NCBI RefSeq assembly: GCF_022132145.1
Contig: NZ_JAJISP010000003.1
Location: 248,001 to 312,000, forward strand
From: Pseudomonas sp. MMS21 TM103
GTDB lineage: Bacteria > Pseudomonadota > Gammaproteobacteria > Pseudomonadales > Pseudomonadaceae
Direction: 5' to 3'
Length of the DNA stretch: 64,000 nucleotides
Part shown: piece by piece, positions 8,185-19,003 of the stretch
Layout: the number at the start of each line of letters is the position of its first letter
How positions within the stretch are numbered: the stretch's first letter is position 1
Position numbers and translations under genes: made by a program
Notes under the pieces: model-generated
What the model was told of the DNA's origin: nothing
Seen by the model: only the letters and a program-made list of their open reading frames with translations
Database searches by the model: none

Positions 8185-8865
8185 TTAGCGCGGCGCTTTC
8201 GGCGTGGCGACCTTGTCGCGCAGGTACACCGGCAGGGCCTCGTCCGCCACCACAGCCTCACCCCGCGCCCAGGCAAAGCGCGCCAGGCTGAGCAGGTCTT
8301 CGGCATGCGGCAGCATCCCATCATCCTGGGCATAGGGGGTCAACGGGATGCGCGCGGCGAACGTGCCCCAGCCGGTGCCGGCGCCGAACCAGTCACCCGT
8401 GGCGTCAGGCGGCAACGCGACCTGCTCAGGCGGCGACACCACTTCGTCGCCGGCAAGGCGCATTTCCCCGTTTTCGCTGCGATAGCAGCCCCAGTAGATC
8501 TCATCCATACGGGCGTCGATGGCTGCAGCTACCTGGCTGGCGCCATGCTCGCGCTGCGCGCGCTGGGCCAGCACGGCAAGGTTGGACACCGGCACGACCG
8601 GACGATCCAGGGCAAATGCCAGGCCTTGCACCACGCCGACCGCAATCCGTACGCCGGTAAAGGCCCCCGGACCACGGCCGAAGGCCAGCGCATCCAGCGC
8701 CGACAGTGGCACACCGGCCTGGGCCAGCAGATCCTTGATCATCGGCAACAGGCGCTGGGCATGCTGGCGCGGAATCACCTCGTAATGGCTGATTACCTGG
8801 CCGTCATGCAGCAAGGCGACGGAGCAGGCTTCGGTAGCGGTATCCAGGGCCAGTAGAGTGGTCAT
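8185..8865 (-). CDS. tsaB: tRNA N6-threonylcarbamoyladenosine biosynthesis protein TsaB
   Basis: A 226-residue ASKHA-fold protein (older names YeaZ, universal protein). With TsaD and TsaE it forms the complex that transfers threonylcarbamoyl to A37 of ANN-decoding tRNAs. The start LLALDTATEACSVAL, the segment HAQRLLPMI, and GRGPGAFTGVRIAVGVVQGLAFA are diagnostic. Length is usual. It lies in a minus-strand run with pchP, adk and ppc, as I remember for Pseudomonas. It is essential in most bacteria. Confidence 0.95.
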   Translation of the reverse strand: MTTLLALDTATEACSVALLHDGQVISHYEVIPRQHAQRLLPMIKDLLAQAGVPLSALDALAFGRGPGAFTGVRIAVGVVQGLAFALDRPVVPVSNLAVLAQRAQREHGASQVAAAIDARMDEIYWGCYRSENGEMRLAGDEVVSPPEQVALPPDATGDWFGAGTGWGTFAARIPLTPYAQDDGMLPHAEDLLSLARFAWARGEAVVADEALPVYLRDKVATPKAPR

Positions 8866-8992
8866 CGTGATTCGGACAGGTTGGCGAGTGGGCGGGCATT
8901 AAAACGGTTTACCAGCATTTTTGCCAGCTGTCCGGACTGCCATTGCGGCAGCCGGACAACGGAACCCGCCCGCAGGCTGGCCCCGCAGGCCC

Positions 8993-10048
8993 CTAGTGCA
9001 ATTGGTCGGGCGTGACCACGACCCAGTTTTTGTCGGCATTCACCGGCAAGCCCAGTTCGCCCTGGCGCTTGGCCGCAGAGGCCTGCCAATCCTTGACCTG
9101 CTGGGTGTATTTGGCCTTGCGATCGACCCAGACCCGCAGCCCCCCCTTGCTGGTGTCGGTCGCATTGAACAGCATGTAGCCATCGGACAGCGGCGTGTCA
9201 CCCGCCACCAGTACCGGCTTCTGCCACTGGTCGATCCAGCCGAAGATGGTGCCGAGCTTGCCCTCGTACCAGGTCATCGGGTTCATCAGGTAAGGCGTAA
9301 GCTCCAGGCCGAGGTTCTTTGCCGGATCGTAGCGGCCCTTCTGCACCTGCAGGCGCGAGGTGGTCAGGGCGCCGCTCTTGCGGTCCTTGAGCAGCATATT
9401 GACGCCGATGACGTTGGCCGGCTTGACGTTGTAGCCGTACTTGGGATCACTGGCGATCATCCGCACCAGCTCCTCGCTGGCTGCACTGATCACATAGACT
9501 TCGATACCGTTTTCCTGCAGGCGGTTGTACAACTCCTGCATGCCGGCGAAGGGCTTGGGCGGATTGACACTGCCATCGACCACCTTGTCGCCATCGTAGT
9601 ACTTGAGCGGGATCGGCTTGCCGTAGGCCATGACCTCGTCGACATAACCCTTCAGCTCACGCAAGGTGAAACCGGCGAATATCTGCGCCACCCAGGGATA
9701 GCAGATCAGGTTGTCGACTTCGCACAGGCGGTAGTAGTAGCTATTGAGGCTTTCCTTGAACCCTGGCGTGTCCTTGAACGGAATCAGCTTGAGCGATGGG
9801 TCCATGGTTTCGCGGGTCAGCAACCCCTTCATTTCCAGGTAGGGCAGCAGCGACTCCTCGATATCGAACTGGTAGGTGGTGTTATCCATATCGAACACCG
9901 CATAGGCGCCTTTATTGGCGTTGGCGGCAATCATGCTGTCGAGTTGGGCGGCGGCTTCGCTCGGCCAGTGTTGCAGTTCGGTAGCCGCGGCGCCCAGGGA
10001 CGCAACGCTCATGGCCAGACCGATCATCCACGCATGCATAGCTCTCAT
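8993..10048 (-). CDS. pchP: Phosphorylcholine phosphatase precursor (HAD family)
   Basis: A 351-residue HAD-superfamily phosphatase with an N-terminal signal peptide (cleavage likely near SLGAAA), hence periplasmic. Motif I is VFDMDNTTY with the two catalytic Asp residues. Motif II is VISAAS, and a late [10 protein letters not shown] carries the motif IV Asp. This matches Pseudomonas PchP, which hydrolyses phosphorylcholine released by phospholipase C to give choline, later oxidised to betaine. The start at 10048 is supported by AGGAGA seven bases upstream; a longer open frame to 10105 lacks this. It would feed choline into the betaine pathway suggested by the first two genes in the window. 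Confidence 0.88.
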   Translation of the reverse strand: MRAMHAWMIGLAMSVASLGAAATELQHWPSEAAAQLDSMIAANANKGAYAVFDMDNTTYQFDIEESLLPYLEMKGLLTRETMDPSLKLIPFKDTPGFKESLNSYYYRLCEVDNLICYPWVAQIFAGFTLRELKGYVDEVMAYGKPIPLKYYDGDKVVDGSVNPPKPFAGMQELYNRLQENGIEVYVISAASEELVRMIASDPKYGYNVKPANVIGVNMLLKDRKSGALTTSRLQVQKGRYDPAKNLGLELTPYLMNPMTWYEGKLGTIFGWIDQWQKPVLVAGDTPLSDGYMLFNATDTSKGGLRVWVDRKAKYTQQVKDWQASAAKRQGELGLPVNADKNWVVVTPDQLH

Positions 10049-10196
10049 GTGTTCTCCTACTTCCGTCCAATGAAGAAATAAGTCCACCTGGTATAGACCA
10101 GACACTCGAGACTAGCTTGCCTGGGCAAGGCTACTGTTCTGAGAGCGACGCTGATTTAACCGAACCCCGCCGCGCCTGCTGCACATCCAGAAACGA

Positions 10197-10220
10197 CAAC
10201 GGCCCGCAAGCGGGCCGTTG
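10197..10220 (-). terminator. Terminator downstream of adk
   Basis: CAACGGCCCGC / GCGGGCCGTTG forms an 11-bp stem with a 2-nt loop just past the adk stop. On the minus strand it is followed by GTCGTTTC, a weak T-run. It separates adk from pchP. Confidence 0.65.
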
Positions 10221-10239
10221 AACAGTTGCGGATCAAGAC

Positions 10240-10944
<705 letters not shown>

Positions 10945-11132
10945 TCAGAATGGTTCGGGCAGCGCTGGCAAGGTGCCAAGCGGCCAAAAGGTTGATCAAG
11001 ATACACAGCGCACCCCCACCGCACAAGTCACCGAAAGTCGGATAAACCAGGGCCTTTCAGGCGCCATCAGGCCGCGATCGGGTGCTTCTGGAGTTCGTCC
11101 AGGGCACCCGGAAAACGCCCGAGCCGCCGCCG

Positions 11133-13769
11133 CTAGCCGGTGTTACGCAAGCCGGCGGCGATACCGGCGACACTGACCAGCAAAGCCTGCTCCAGCGGGC
11201 TGTCGGCCTCGCTATCACGCTGCCTGGAGCGAGCCAGCAGTTCGGCCTGAAGCAGGTGCAAGGGGTCGAGGTAGGTGTTGCGCACGCTGATGAACTCCAG
11301 GGTCTCGGGACTGTGCGCCAACAGCTGCGACTGACCGGTCAAACCCAGTACCGCCGCAACAGCCTGCGACAATAGGTCGCGTAAATGTTCACCCAAGGGC
11401 CGCAAGGATGGCTCGACCAGGCGCTCATCGTAGAGCCGGGCAATCGCCCCATCGGCCTTGGCCAGGACCATTTCCAGCATGTCGATGCGGGTGCGAAAGA
11501 ACGGCCAATGCTCGCGCATCTGCTCCAGCAGCTCACCTTCACCGCGTTTCAGCGCGCTGCTCAGGGCGAACTCCCAGCCAAGCCAGGCCGGCAACATCAG
11601 ACGGGTCTGGGTCCAGGCGAAAATCCAGGGAATAGCCCGCAAGCTCTCCACCCCGCCCTCACGACGCTTGGCCGGGCGGCTGCCCAAGGGCAGGCGACCG
11701 AGTTCCTGCTCCGGCGTGGCTTGGCGAAAGTATTCGACGAACTGTGGATGCTCGCGCACCACACCGCGATAGGCCGTGACGCCATCGGCGGCCAGCTTGT
11801 CCATCACGTCGCACCAGGCCGGTTCGGGCGTCGGCGGTGGCAACAGGGTGGCCTCAAGCACCGCGGCCAGGTAAAGGTTGAGGTTTTGCTCGGCGATATC
11901 CGGCAGGCCGAACTTGAAGCGGATCATTTCGCCTTGTTCGGTGGTGCGAAAACGCCCCGCCACCGAACCCGGCGGCTGCGAGAGGATCGCCGCATGAGCC
12001 GGACCGCCACCGCGGCCAACGGTGCCGCCACGGCCGTGAAACAGCAGCAACTCGACCTGCTGCGCGGCACAGACCTGCACCAGTTGCTCCTGGGCGCGGT
12101 ACTGCGCCCAGGCCGCAGCAGTGGTACCGGCATCCTTGGCCGAATCGGAATAACCAATCATCACTTCCTGCGGGCCATGCAGGCGCGCGCGATAGCCCTT
12201 GAGGCTGAGCAGTCGGTCGATCACCGGGCCGGCGTTGTCCAGGTCGGCGAGGGTTTCGAACAGCGGCACCACACGGATCGGGCGCAACAGCCCCGACTCC
12301 TTCAACAACAGTTGTACGGCCAGCACATCGGAAGGCGCACCGGCCATGGAGATCACATAGGAGCCCAGCGAGGCCGCCGGCGCGGCCGCCACCTCACGGC
12401 AGGTGGCAAGTACCTCGGCAGTATCGGCGCTGGGTTTGAAGTGGCTCGGCAACAGCGGTCGACGGTTGTCCAACTCGGCCAGGAGAAACTGCTGCCGCGC
12501 GTCCTCATCCAACTCGGCGTAACGCCCCAGGCCCAGGTAATCGGTAATTTCATCGAGCGCCGCGGCGTGGCGGCTGGAGTCCTGACGCACGTCAAGACGC
12601 ACCAGGAACAAGCCGAAAGTGGCGGCGCGGCGCAGGCAATCGAGCAGGGGGCCATTGGCGATCACGCCCATGCCGCAGGCGTGCAACGATTGGAAGCAGC
12701 ACTCCAGCGGCTCGAGCAGTTCACGGTTGTCCTGCAACACCGCCGCTGGCGCTGCGAGCGGCCCGTGCAACGCCTCCTGAGCCCAGCTACGGGTGGCACG
12801 CAGGCGTTCGCGCAGTTGCTTGAGCAGGCTGCGATAAGGCTCGGCGCTATCGCCGACGCGAGCCAGCAGCTCGGGACTGGCTTGCTGCATGGACAGCCCG
12901 GCGGCCAGTTGATCGATATCACGCAGGTACAGGTCGGCCGCCATCCAGCGCGCCAGCAGCAACACCTCGCGGGTCACCGCGGCAGTGACGTTCGGGTTGC
13001 CGTCGCGGTCTCCGCCCATCCAGGAGGCGAAGCGAATCGGCGCGGCGTCCAGCGACAGGTGCATGCCGGTGGCTGCATGCAAGGCATGATCAGCCTTGCG
13101 CAGAAAATTCGGCACCGCCTGCCACAGCGAATGCTCGATCACGGCGAAGCCCCACTTGGCTTCGTCCACCGGAGTGGGTCGGCTGCGGCGGATTTCTTCG
13201 GTATGCCAGGCCTCCGCGATCAGGCGCTGCAAATGCTCGGCGACCTGCTCGCGCTCGGCCGCCGACAGGTCGCTATGGTCCCCCGCCGCCAGCTGCGCGG
13301 CGATCGCATCGTATTTCTGGATCAGGGTACGCCGCGCCACTTCGGTCGGGTGAGCGGTCAACACCAACTCGATGTCCAGGCGGCCGAACTGGCGCGCCAA
13401 CGCATCGGCGCCGTGGCCGCTGGCCAGCAGGCGCTGCAGCAATTCGGCCAGCACCCGCGACTCGAAGGGTTCCGGCTCGTCAGGGTCACGGCGACGGATG
13501 CGATGATATTGCTCGGCGATATTGGCCAGGTTGAGAAACTGATTGAACGCCCGCGCCACCGGCAGCAGTTCATCGTCGGCGAGCTGTTCGAGGCCCGCGC
13601 TGAGCTGCTCGGCACCAGCAGCCGAACCACGCCGCGCCGCTTTGGCGCCCTTGCGAATGCGCTCGATCTTGTCGAGAAAAACCGTCCCGCGCTGGGCACT
13701 GATGGTGTTTCCCAGCAGCTCGCCAAGCTGATGAACATCCTCGCGCAGACGCGCGTCGATTTCTGCCAT
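11133..13769 (-). CDS. ppc: Phosphoenolpyruvate carboxylase
   Basis: An 878-residue PEPC that carboxylates PEP to oxaloacetate to refill the TCA cycle. The conserved [14 protein letters not shown] (catalytic His), [11 protein letters not shown], the [16 protein letters not shown] glycine-rich loop, and the C-terminal RNTG are all present. The start MAEIDARL at 13769 follows GGAGAG with 6-nt spacing. Length equals that of other Pseudomonas enzymes. It is encoded in the same direction as adk. Confidence 0.97.
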   Translation of the reverse strand: MAEIDARLREDVHQLGELLGNTISAQRGTVFLDKIERIRKGAKAARRGSAAGAEQLSAGLEQLADDELLPVARAFNQFLNLANIAEQYHRIRRRDPDEPEPFESRVLAELLQRLLASGHGADALARQFGRLDIELVLTAHPTEVARRTLIQKYDAIAAQLAAGDHSDLSAAEREQVAEHLQRLIAEAWHTEEIRRSRPTPVDEAKWGFAVIEHSLWQAVPNFLRKADHALHAATGMHLSLDAAPIRFASWMGGDRDGNPNVTAAVTREVLLLARWMAADLYLRDIDQLAAGLSMQQASPELLARVGDSAEPYRSLLKQLRERLRATRSWAQEALHGPLAAPAAVLQDNRELLEPLECCFQSLHACGMGVIANGPLLDCLRRAATFGLFLVRLDVRQDSSRHAAALDEITDYLGLGRYAELDEDARQQFLLAELDNRRPLLPSHFKPSADTAEVLATCREVAAAPAASLGSYVISMAGAPSDVLAVQLLLKESGLLRPIRVVPLFETLADLDNAGPVIDRLLSLKGYRARLHGPQEVMIGYSDSAKDAGTTAAAWAQYRAQEQLVQVCAAQQVELLLFHGRGGTVGRGGGPAHAAILSQPPGSVAGRFRTTEQGEMIRFKFGLPDIAEQNLNLYLAAVLEATLLPPPTPEPAWCDVMDKLAADGVTAYRGVVREHPQFVEYFRQATPEQELGRLPLGSRPAKRREGGVESLRAIPWIFAWTQTRLMLPAWLGWEFALSSALKRGEGELLEQMREHWPFFRTRIDMLEMVLAKADGAIARLYDERLVEPSLRPLGEHLRDLLSQAVAAVLGLTGQSQLLAHSPETLEFISVRNTYLDPLHLLQAELLARSRQRDSEADSPLEQALLVSVAGIAAGLRNTG

Positions 13770-13955
13770 GACTGACTCTCCGCTCAAGCGTTAACCCCAA
13801 GAGTGCCCAGCACGGCAACATCTTACAAGCGTGCGACGCAGAACCGACAAGAGCGCCTGGCCGGTCTAGGCTCTAATCAGGCCCGTCGCAAAAGGACGTG
13901 ACCGAATACATATTGCACAACCACCTGCCACGAGCAGGTTAAGGACGAAGTAGTC

Positions 13956-14300
13956 ATGAAAGTTCGCGAGCTTGTCCACCATTGGGAACAAAATGCCAAG
14001 GGCCGTATGACGCGCAACCTGTATCAGATCAATCTCGATGTGGAGGCGGCAGCACGCCTGGCAGCTCTGGCCGAGATGTACCCCAAACGCAGCCCGGAAG
14101 CACTACTCGGCGAGCTGATCGGCGCGGCGCTGGAAGATCTGGAAACCAGCCTGCCGTACGTCAAGGGGAGTCAGGTGGTGGCCACCGACGAGGAAGGCAA
14201 TCCGCTCTATGAAGACATCGGCCCAACCCCACGCTTTCTCGCCCTGTCACGCAAGTATCTGCACGAACTGAGCGAGCAGCAGGACAGCACCAACCACTGA
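13956..14300 (+). CDS. Conserved hypothetical protein (ppc-linked)
   Basis: A 114-residue acidic protein, starting MKVRELVHHWEQNAKGRM, divergent from ppc. It has no signal peptide or membrane segment. A helical segment (about residues 25-65, VEAAARLAALAEMYPKRSPEALLGELIGAALEDLE) could form a dimerising or ribbon-helix-helix-like region. Similar genes next to ppc in Pseudomonas are annotated inconsistently, once as a pilus component, which the sequence does not support. Function unknown. A fair AAGGACGAAG site precedes the ATG. Confidence 0.75.
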   Translation: MKVRELVHHWEQNAKGRMTRNLYQINLDVEAAARLAALAEMYPKRSPEALLGELIGAALEDLETSLPYVKGSQVVATDEEGNPLYEDIGPTPRFLALSRKYLHELSEQQDSTNH

Positions 14301-14626
14301 GCGGCTGTGGAAACACTTCGGCCTACTGCGATCGCCCGCTACTGAACTAGCCCGGATAAACCGGTGCGGCCCCCATCTGCCGGGCAGTTGCTACGCGCCA
14401 AATGGCTCGCCGACCTAGGCTCCGAAGCGGGACGCTGTGCTGCAGAGTGCAGCGTCTTGCCGCGAACGCCTGGAGGCGACCTTCGCTATTTGCACAACCC
14501 ATGAAATATCTGCATGCGCCAGCAACTGGAGCGGCGGGCCTGCGCGCACAGCGTTCAACAAATAAAACACTACGTCGAACCATCCCAATAAATACGCATA
14601 CACATGTTATTTATGTTGTTTTTTTT
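14301..14626. other. Non-coding gap upstream of lipoprotein pair
   Basis: No gene is visible. The first 200 bases are GC-rich. The remainder grades into an unusually AT-rich stretch (about 14560-14660) that holds the promoter described separately. Confidence 0.5.
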
Positions 14627-14654
14627 GAACGTTTCTTAACTGAATGTACTCTAA
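14627..14654 (+). promoter_or_regulatory. AlgU (sigma-22/RpoE)-like promoter
   Basis: GAACGT, 17 bases, then TCTAA closely matches the AlgU consensus GAACTT-N16/17-TCTGA. It lies 131 bp upstream of the DUF4398 lipoprotein gene in an AT-rich island. The P. aeruginosa homologue of the second gene, lptF, is known to be AlgU-dependent, which supports the call. Confidence 0.55.
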
Positions 14655-14784
14655 CTTGAGTAGCGTTACTGACCAACGGTCGCGAGGAATGGGTGTTGCG
14701 CCTTATCCAAACGTGTCCGTCGCCCTCAGTCACAACGCTGGCTGGTGACCATCATGGGAACCACTTCACGCAAGGAAACCACCA

Positions 14785-15201
14785 ATGGAACTGAATACCA
14801 TGATCATCGCCCCTGCCCGGCCGCAACCTAGCAAACGCTCAACCTGGACACTCGCCGCCCTCGCCCTTGGCGGCAGCCTGTTGCTGGCCGGCTGCGCCGG
14901 TAATCCACCTAGCGAGCAACTCGCAGTGAGCAAATCGGCCGTCAACTCTGCGGTCAGTGCCGGCGGCCCGGAATTCGCAGCCGTTGAAATGAAATCCGCA
15001 CAAGAGAAGCTGAAGCAAGCCGAGCAGCAACTGCACGACCATAACTATGAAGAAGCGAAACGCCTGGCCGAGCAGGCCGAGTGGGATGCCCGCCTGGCAG
15101 AACGCACAGCCCAGGCAGCCAAGGCTGAAAAAGCCCTGAAAGACGCCCGCCAAGGCGTTGAGGAAATGCGCGAGGAAAGTATGCGTGGCAGCAGCCTTTG
15201 A
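14785..15201 (+). CDS. DUF4398 outer-membrane-type lipoprotein
   Basis: A 138-residue lipoprotein. The signal ends in the lipobox LLLAGC (Cys at about residue 37), followed by AGN, so outer-membrane sorting is likely. The mature part is nearly all helical, rich in Ala/Glu/Lys/Gln (EKLKQAEQQLHDHNYEEAKRLAEQAEWDARLAE), typical of DUF4398 coiled coils. It is followed 59 bp later by an OmpA-like lipoprotein whose own N-terminal half also resembles DUF4398, so the two may act together at the envelope. Start ATG 14785 has AAGGA eight bases upstream; an internal Met at residue 6 is possible. Confidence 0.85.
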   Translation: MELNTMIIAPARPQPSKRSTWTLAALALGGSLLLAGCAGNPPSEQLAVSKSAVNSAVSAGGPEFAAVEMKSAQEKLKQAEQQLHDHNYEEAKRLAEQAEWDARLAERTAQAAKAEKALKDARQGVEEMREESMRGSSL

Positions 15202-15260
15202 CCCCGGCTGCCAAACATACCGAACACAGACTCCGCCAACAGATAAAGGATTACCCGAAG

Positions 15261-16091
15261 ATGCGTACTCAAATACTGATTCCCGCCTTACTGGCATTGA
15301 GCGTAGGCCTGGCCGCCTGCTCCTCGCAGCCCAACCTCAATCTGGAGAGGGCACGCAGCAATTTCTCCACGCTGCAGTCGAACCCGCAAGCCAGTAAGGT
15401 CGCAGCCTTGGAAACCAAGGGTGCCGGCGAGATGTTGGACAAGGCCGAACAAGCCTACCGCGCCAGCGAGGATGAACAAAAAGTCGATCAACTGGCCTAC
15501 CTGACCAACCAGCGCATCGAAGTCGCCAGGCAGACCATCGCCTTGCGTAGCGCCGAACAGAACCTGGGCAAAGCCGCCGCCGAACGTGCCAACGCACGCT
15601 TGGATGCACGTGATGCACAAATCGACGCCCGTGACGAGCAACTGGATGCACGTGATGCACAAATCAAGCAGCTGCAGGACAGCCTGAACGCCAAGAAGAC
15701 TGAACGGGGCATGCTGGTAACTTTCGGTGATGTACTATTCGACCTGAACCGTGCGGAACTGAAGCCTGGCGGCATGAACAACGTCAACAAACTGGCTCAG
15801 TACCTGCAACAAAGCCCGGAGCGCAAGGTGATTGTCGAGGGTTACACCGACAGCACCGGCTCCGCCGCTTACAACCTGAGCCTGTCGCAACTGCGCGCCA
15901 ACTCGGTACGCATGGCGCTGATAAAAATGGGCGTTGGCCCGGAGCGCATCGTCACCCAAGGCTATGGCAAGGAATATCCGGTGTCGGGAAATGACACCTC
16001 GTCTGGCCGCTCGATGAACCGCCGGGTCGAGGTGACGATATCCAACGACAATCAACCGGTTTCGCCACGCAGCACGACAGACGCTGGCTGA
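15261..16091 (+). CDS. lptF: OmpA-family lipoprotein LptF
   Basis: A 276-residue lipoprotein with lipobox LAAC (Cys20). A long helical DUF4398-like region follows, with heptads such as IDARDEQ/LDARDAQ near residues 114-135. The C-terminal OmpA peptidoglycan-binding domain (about 150-262) contains VEGYTDSTGSAAYNLSLSQLRANSV and ends NRRVEVTI. It anchors the outer membrane to peptidoglycan. In P. aeruginosa LptF is linked to AlgU-dependent stress survival. The start at 15261 is chosen because it gives a proper lipoprotein signal; the open frame from 15198 would bury it. Confidence 0.88.
   Translation: MRTQILIPALLALSVGLAACSSQPNLNLERARSNFSTLQSNPQASKVAALETKGAGEMLDKAEQAYRASEDEQKVDQLAYLTNQRIEVARQTIALRSAEQNLGKAAAERANARLDARDAQIDARDEQLDARDAQIKQLQDSLNAKKTERGMLVTFGDVLFDLNRAELKPGGMNNVNKLAQYLQQSPERKVIVEGYTDSTGSAAYNLSLSQLRANSVRMALIKMGVGPERIVTQGYGKEYPVSGNDTSSGRSMNRRVEVTISNDNQPVSPRSTTDAG
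15601..15665 (+). repeat. Tandem-type direct repeat inside lptF
   Basis: A 23-bp sequence occurs at 15601-15623 and again, identical, at 15643-15665. A related diverged unit lies between, so the whole encodes heptad units xDARDxQ. The near-identical DNA suggests recent slippage-type expansion of the coiled coil. Confidence 0.8.
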
Positions 16092-16106
16092 TTACAACGC
16101 AGTAGC

Positions 16107-16142
16107 AAAATGCCGCTCACTTTAACCAGGAGCGGCATTTTT
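16107..16142 (+). terminator. Rho-independent terminator of lptF
   Basis: AAAATGCCGCTC / GAGCGGCATTTT is a 12-bp stem with an 11-nt loop followed by T residues, directly after the lptF stop. It is a clear intrinsic terminator. Confidence 0.88.
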
Positions 16143-16264
16143 CTAGAGCCGGTGTTTATCAGCACTGCCTGTGAGATCGGCTGAAGATGACGCGCCAGCA
16201 TTGCCCTGAGACGTATAGAGACTGGGCCAGATTGCAATGAGCGGATGGCGGCTAGCCCCACGAC

Positions 16265-19003
16265 TCAGCGCAACAGCCCCAGGCCCTTGGCCCGCGCCAC
16301 TGCCTGGGTACGCCGTTCGACCCCCAGTTTGCCGTTGATATGACGGGCATGGGTCTTCACCGTGTGCAGCGAAATGAACAGCTGCTCGCTGATTTCCTGA
16401 TTCGAGCAACCCTGGGCGATCAGCTGCAACACCGCCAACTCACGCGAACTCAAGGCCTCGGTCAGCTGGCTATCGCGCCTGCTCAGCGTCACTGCCTCGG
16501 TCTGGGGCAGGTACTTGAGCAGCTCGGCAGCCACGGCACAACCGGGGCGCGCCATCAATTGCTCGCGCAGCCATTGCGGCTGGTGAACGAACAACTCCTG
16601 ATAAGGCAGAAAAGCACCACCCTGCGCAGCATCCAGGCTACTGGTCAGCCAGCTGGCAGCCTCACGGTCGCGCCCGGAAGCCTTGAGCAGCAGGGCCAAT
16701 TGCACCTGGGCAGCCACCACGAACAAGTGACCCGATGCGGACTGGGCGCACTGACTGAGTGCGCGCAGACGCCGTTCGGCAACCTCCAGACGCCCCTGCA
16801 AACGCTCAAGCGCGGCCTGCTGCAACTCGATATGCAAGGCCAGCTGCGGGTGGAACTCCGGGGCTGCGCCGGGCGTTTCGCCGCAATAGGTCTCGGCCAG
16901 CCGCTGTAGCCAGACTTCGGCCAACTCCAGCTGGCCCTGGGACAACCACAGCTCGCACTTGATCACCGTGATCATGGCCAGATAGTAGATCGACGGCACG
17001 TCCCAGGCATGCATCAGGCGCTCGGCTTCGGCCAGTTGGGCGAAGGCCTCGCTCAGGCGTCCTTCACGTCCCTCGACCCCGGCCAGCACGCAATACCCTA
17101 CCAGCAGACTGATGTCGCGACAGGCGCGCGCCTCACCGATCCCGGCCAGCAACTTGGTGCGGGCGGCCTGGGTGTTCAGCGACACGCTGAGCAGATAGCC
17201 TTCGTACAGATTCAGCCGCGCCCGCACCGAATACACGCGCTGGGTCGAGAGCCCCTGCAACCGCAGCAAGCCCAGGCGCACCTCGACCAGGGCGCGCTGA
17301 ACCTCACCCCGGGCGTGCAGCACTCGCGCTCGCTCGGCATGCGCCAGGCCCTCGAACAAGGGACTAGCGACCCGCTGCGCCAGCTCCAGTGCCTCGCGGT
17401 TGAGCCCCCGCGCACGCCACAGGTCGCCCTTGGTCATGGCCAGGTTGGCCAGGGTGAACAAGCACATCAGGCGCGGGCCGCAGCGGTTGCTGCTGAGCAG
17501 GGCCAGGGCCTCGCTGCAATAGTGTTCCGCCTCAGGCACCTGGCCACGCCCGCGGGCGATGATGCCGGACAAGGCGAGCCACTGGGCCAACAGATCATCC
17601 TGCTCCTGCGCGTTGGGGGCCGGGAAAAAACGCCCCAACTGCTGGATCAGCTCGTCGGCCGCATCCAACTGACAGGCCAGGGCCAGGGCCCAGCCGTACA
17701 ACACCAGCAGGCGTGGCGTGCTGGCCAGCAGGCTGTCGGGCAGGTCCATCTTCCAGCGCAGCAAGCGCGCGACATTCTGCTCGCCGAGCAATTGTTCCTC
17801 GGACAGGTTCTGCACCAGGTTGGCCGCCACTTCCGGCTGGCCGGCACGCAACGCCTGATCGACGGCTTCCTCATGCAGGCCCTGGCTGCTGAACCAGCGA
17901 CAGGCCCGCAGATGCAGGGCCGCCTGGGACTGGCTGCGTTGACTCGCGGGACGCGAGCGCAACAGATCGGAGAACAGGTGGTGGTAGCGAAACCAGTGCC
18001 CCTGTTCGTCCAGGGGCACCAGAAAGACCTGATGGGTCTGCAGGTGCTGGATAATCGCCGCGCTGTCATGCTGCTCCCGCAAGGCATCGCACAACTCGAC
18101 ACAGAAACGCTCCAGGCAGGCAGTGTCGAACAGGAAGCTCTGCACCTCGGCCGACTGCTGCTCGATCACCTCCTCCAGCAAGTACTCGCGGATCAACCCC
18201 TCGTCGCCCTGGGGCACCCGCTCCGGGCTGTCATCGTCAGCCTGCTGACGGGTCAACAGCCACAGGCGCAAGCCGGCCACCCAGCCTTCACTGCGCTGAC
18301 GCCACTCCTCCAGAACCGGGCCACTGAGCTGAGCCCCCTGGCTGCCAAGAAGCGCGCGGGTCTCGTCCTCGGTCAGGCGCAAGTCCTGCTCCTGCAGTTC
18401 CAGCAACTGCCGTGACAGGCGCAGGCGAGCCAGGTGCCAGTCGGGACGCTGGCGGCTGGTCACCAGAACGACCAGGCCCTCGGGTAAATGATTGAGCAGA
18501 AACTGCAGGCAGCGGTCGAGCACCGCGCCCTGAGCCAGGTGATAATCGTCCAGCACCAGCAACAAAGGCGCTGTCGGTACCAGGCGCTCGCCCAACTCTT
18601 CAAGCAGGCCATCGAGCCACTCTTCGAAGGCGAAGGGTTGGTGCCGCTGGCGCATACGCAACAAGGCCTGAGCGTCTTCGCCCAACCCCGGATGAAACTG
18701 CTGCAGACCAGCCAGCAGGCGCTCGAGAAAACGCCCGGGATCACTATCCCGCGGACTGAGGCCCAGCCACAGGCTGTTCCAGTGCTCGGGTAGCGCCTGG
18801 CAGAACTCGCTGGCCAGCGAGCTCTTGCCGAAACCCGCAGGGGCGCTGACCAGCAGCAACCGCCCCGCCAGGCCCTCGGCCAGCCGCTCACACAAACGCG
18901 GCCGCGACACATGGCTGGCTGGCAGTGGCGGACGGAAAAAGCGACTGTCGCCCAGAGGGACGCTATCGCTGACTGCAGGTGCTATACGCGTCAGATCGGT
19001 CAT
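16265..19003 (-). CDS. MalT-like LuxR-family ATP-dependent transcriptional activator
   Basis: A 912-residue STAND-type regulator. It has an N-terminal NTPase with Walker A APAGFGKSS (residues 54-62) and Walker B LLVLDDYH, a long helical TPR-like sensor region, and a C-terminal LuxR helix-turn-helix (ELAVLQLIAQGCSNQEISEQLFISLHTVKTH, last 60 residues). The architecture equals MalT, but no maltose genes are near. It is followed on the same strand by DUF1329, DUF1302 and acyl-CoA ligase genes, which matches the P. aeruginosa PA3921-PA3924 order as I recall it, so it probably activates those genes in response to a lipid-like ligand. The ligand is unknown. Confidence 0.85.
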   Translation of the reverse strand: MTDLTRIAPAVSDSVPLGDSRFFRPPLPASHVSRPRLCERLAEGLAGRLLLVSAPAGFGKSSLASEFCQALPEHWNSLWLGLSPRDSDPGRFLERLLAGLQQFHPGLGEDAQALLRMRQRHQPFAFEEWLDGLLEELGERLVPTAPLLLVLDDYHLAQGAVLDRCLQFLLNHLPEGLVVLVTSRQRPDWHLARLRLSRQLLELQEQDLRLTEDETRALLGSQGAQLSGPVLEEWRQRSEGWVAGLRLWLLTRQQADDDSPERVPQGDEGLIREYLLEEVIEQQSAEVQSFLFDTACLERFCVELCDALREQHDSAAIIQHLQTHQVFLVPLDEQGHWFRYHHLFSDLLRSRPASQRSQSQAALHLRACRWFSSQGLHEEAVDQALRAGQPEVAANLVQNLSEEQLLGEQNVARLLRWKMDLPDSLLASTPRLLVLYGWALALACQLDAADELIQQLGRFFPAPNAQEQDDLLAQWLALSGIIARGRGQVPEAEHYCSEALALLSSNRCGPRLMCLFTLANLAMTKGDLWRARGLNREALELAQRVASPLFEGLAHAERARVLHARGEVQRALVEVRLGLLRLQGLSTQRVYSVRARLNLYEGYLLSVSLNTQAARTKLLAGIGEARACRDISLLVGYCVLAGVEGREGRLSEAFAQLAEAERLMHAWDVPSIYYLAMITVIKCELWLSQGQLELAEVWLQRLAETYCGETPGAAPEFHPQLALHIELQQAALERLQGRLEVAERRLRALSQCAQSASGHLFVVAAQVQLALLLKASGRDREAASWLTSSLDAAQGGAFLPYQELFVHQPQWLREQLMARPGCAVAAELLKYLPQTEAVTLSRRDSQLTEALSSRELAVLQLIAQGCSNQEISEQLFISLHTVKTHARHINGKLGVERRTQAVARAKGLGLLR

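Noticed and set aside
11385..13775. Plus-strand open frame of 796 codons
   Set aside because: It is antisense to ppc throughout and has typical shadow composition (Gln, His, Arg, Gly). Ppc motifs prove the other strand.
15601..15665. A CRISPR-like or mobile repeat
   Set aside because: It is an in-frame coiled-coil heptad duplication inside lptF.
16265..19003. malT itself
   Set aside because: The domain architecture matches, but no maltose or glucan genes are present and the neighbours are lipid-related.
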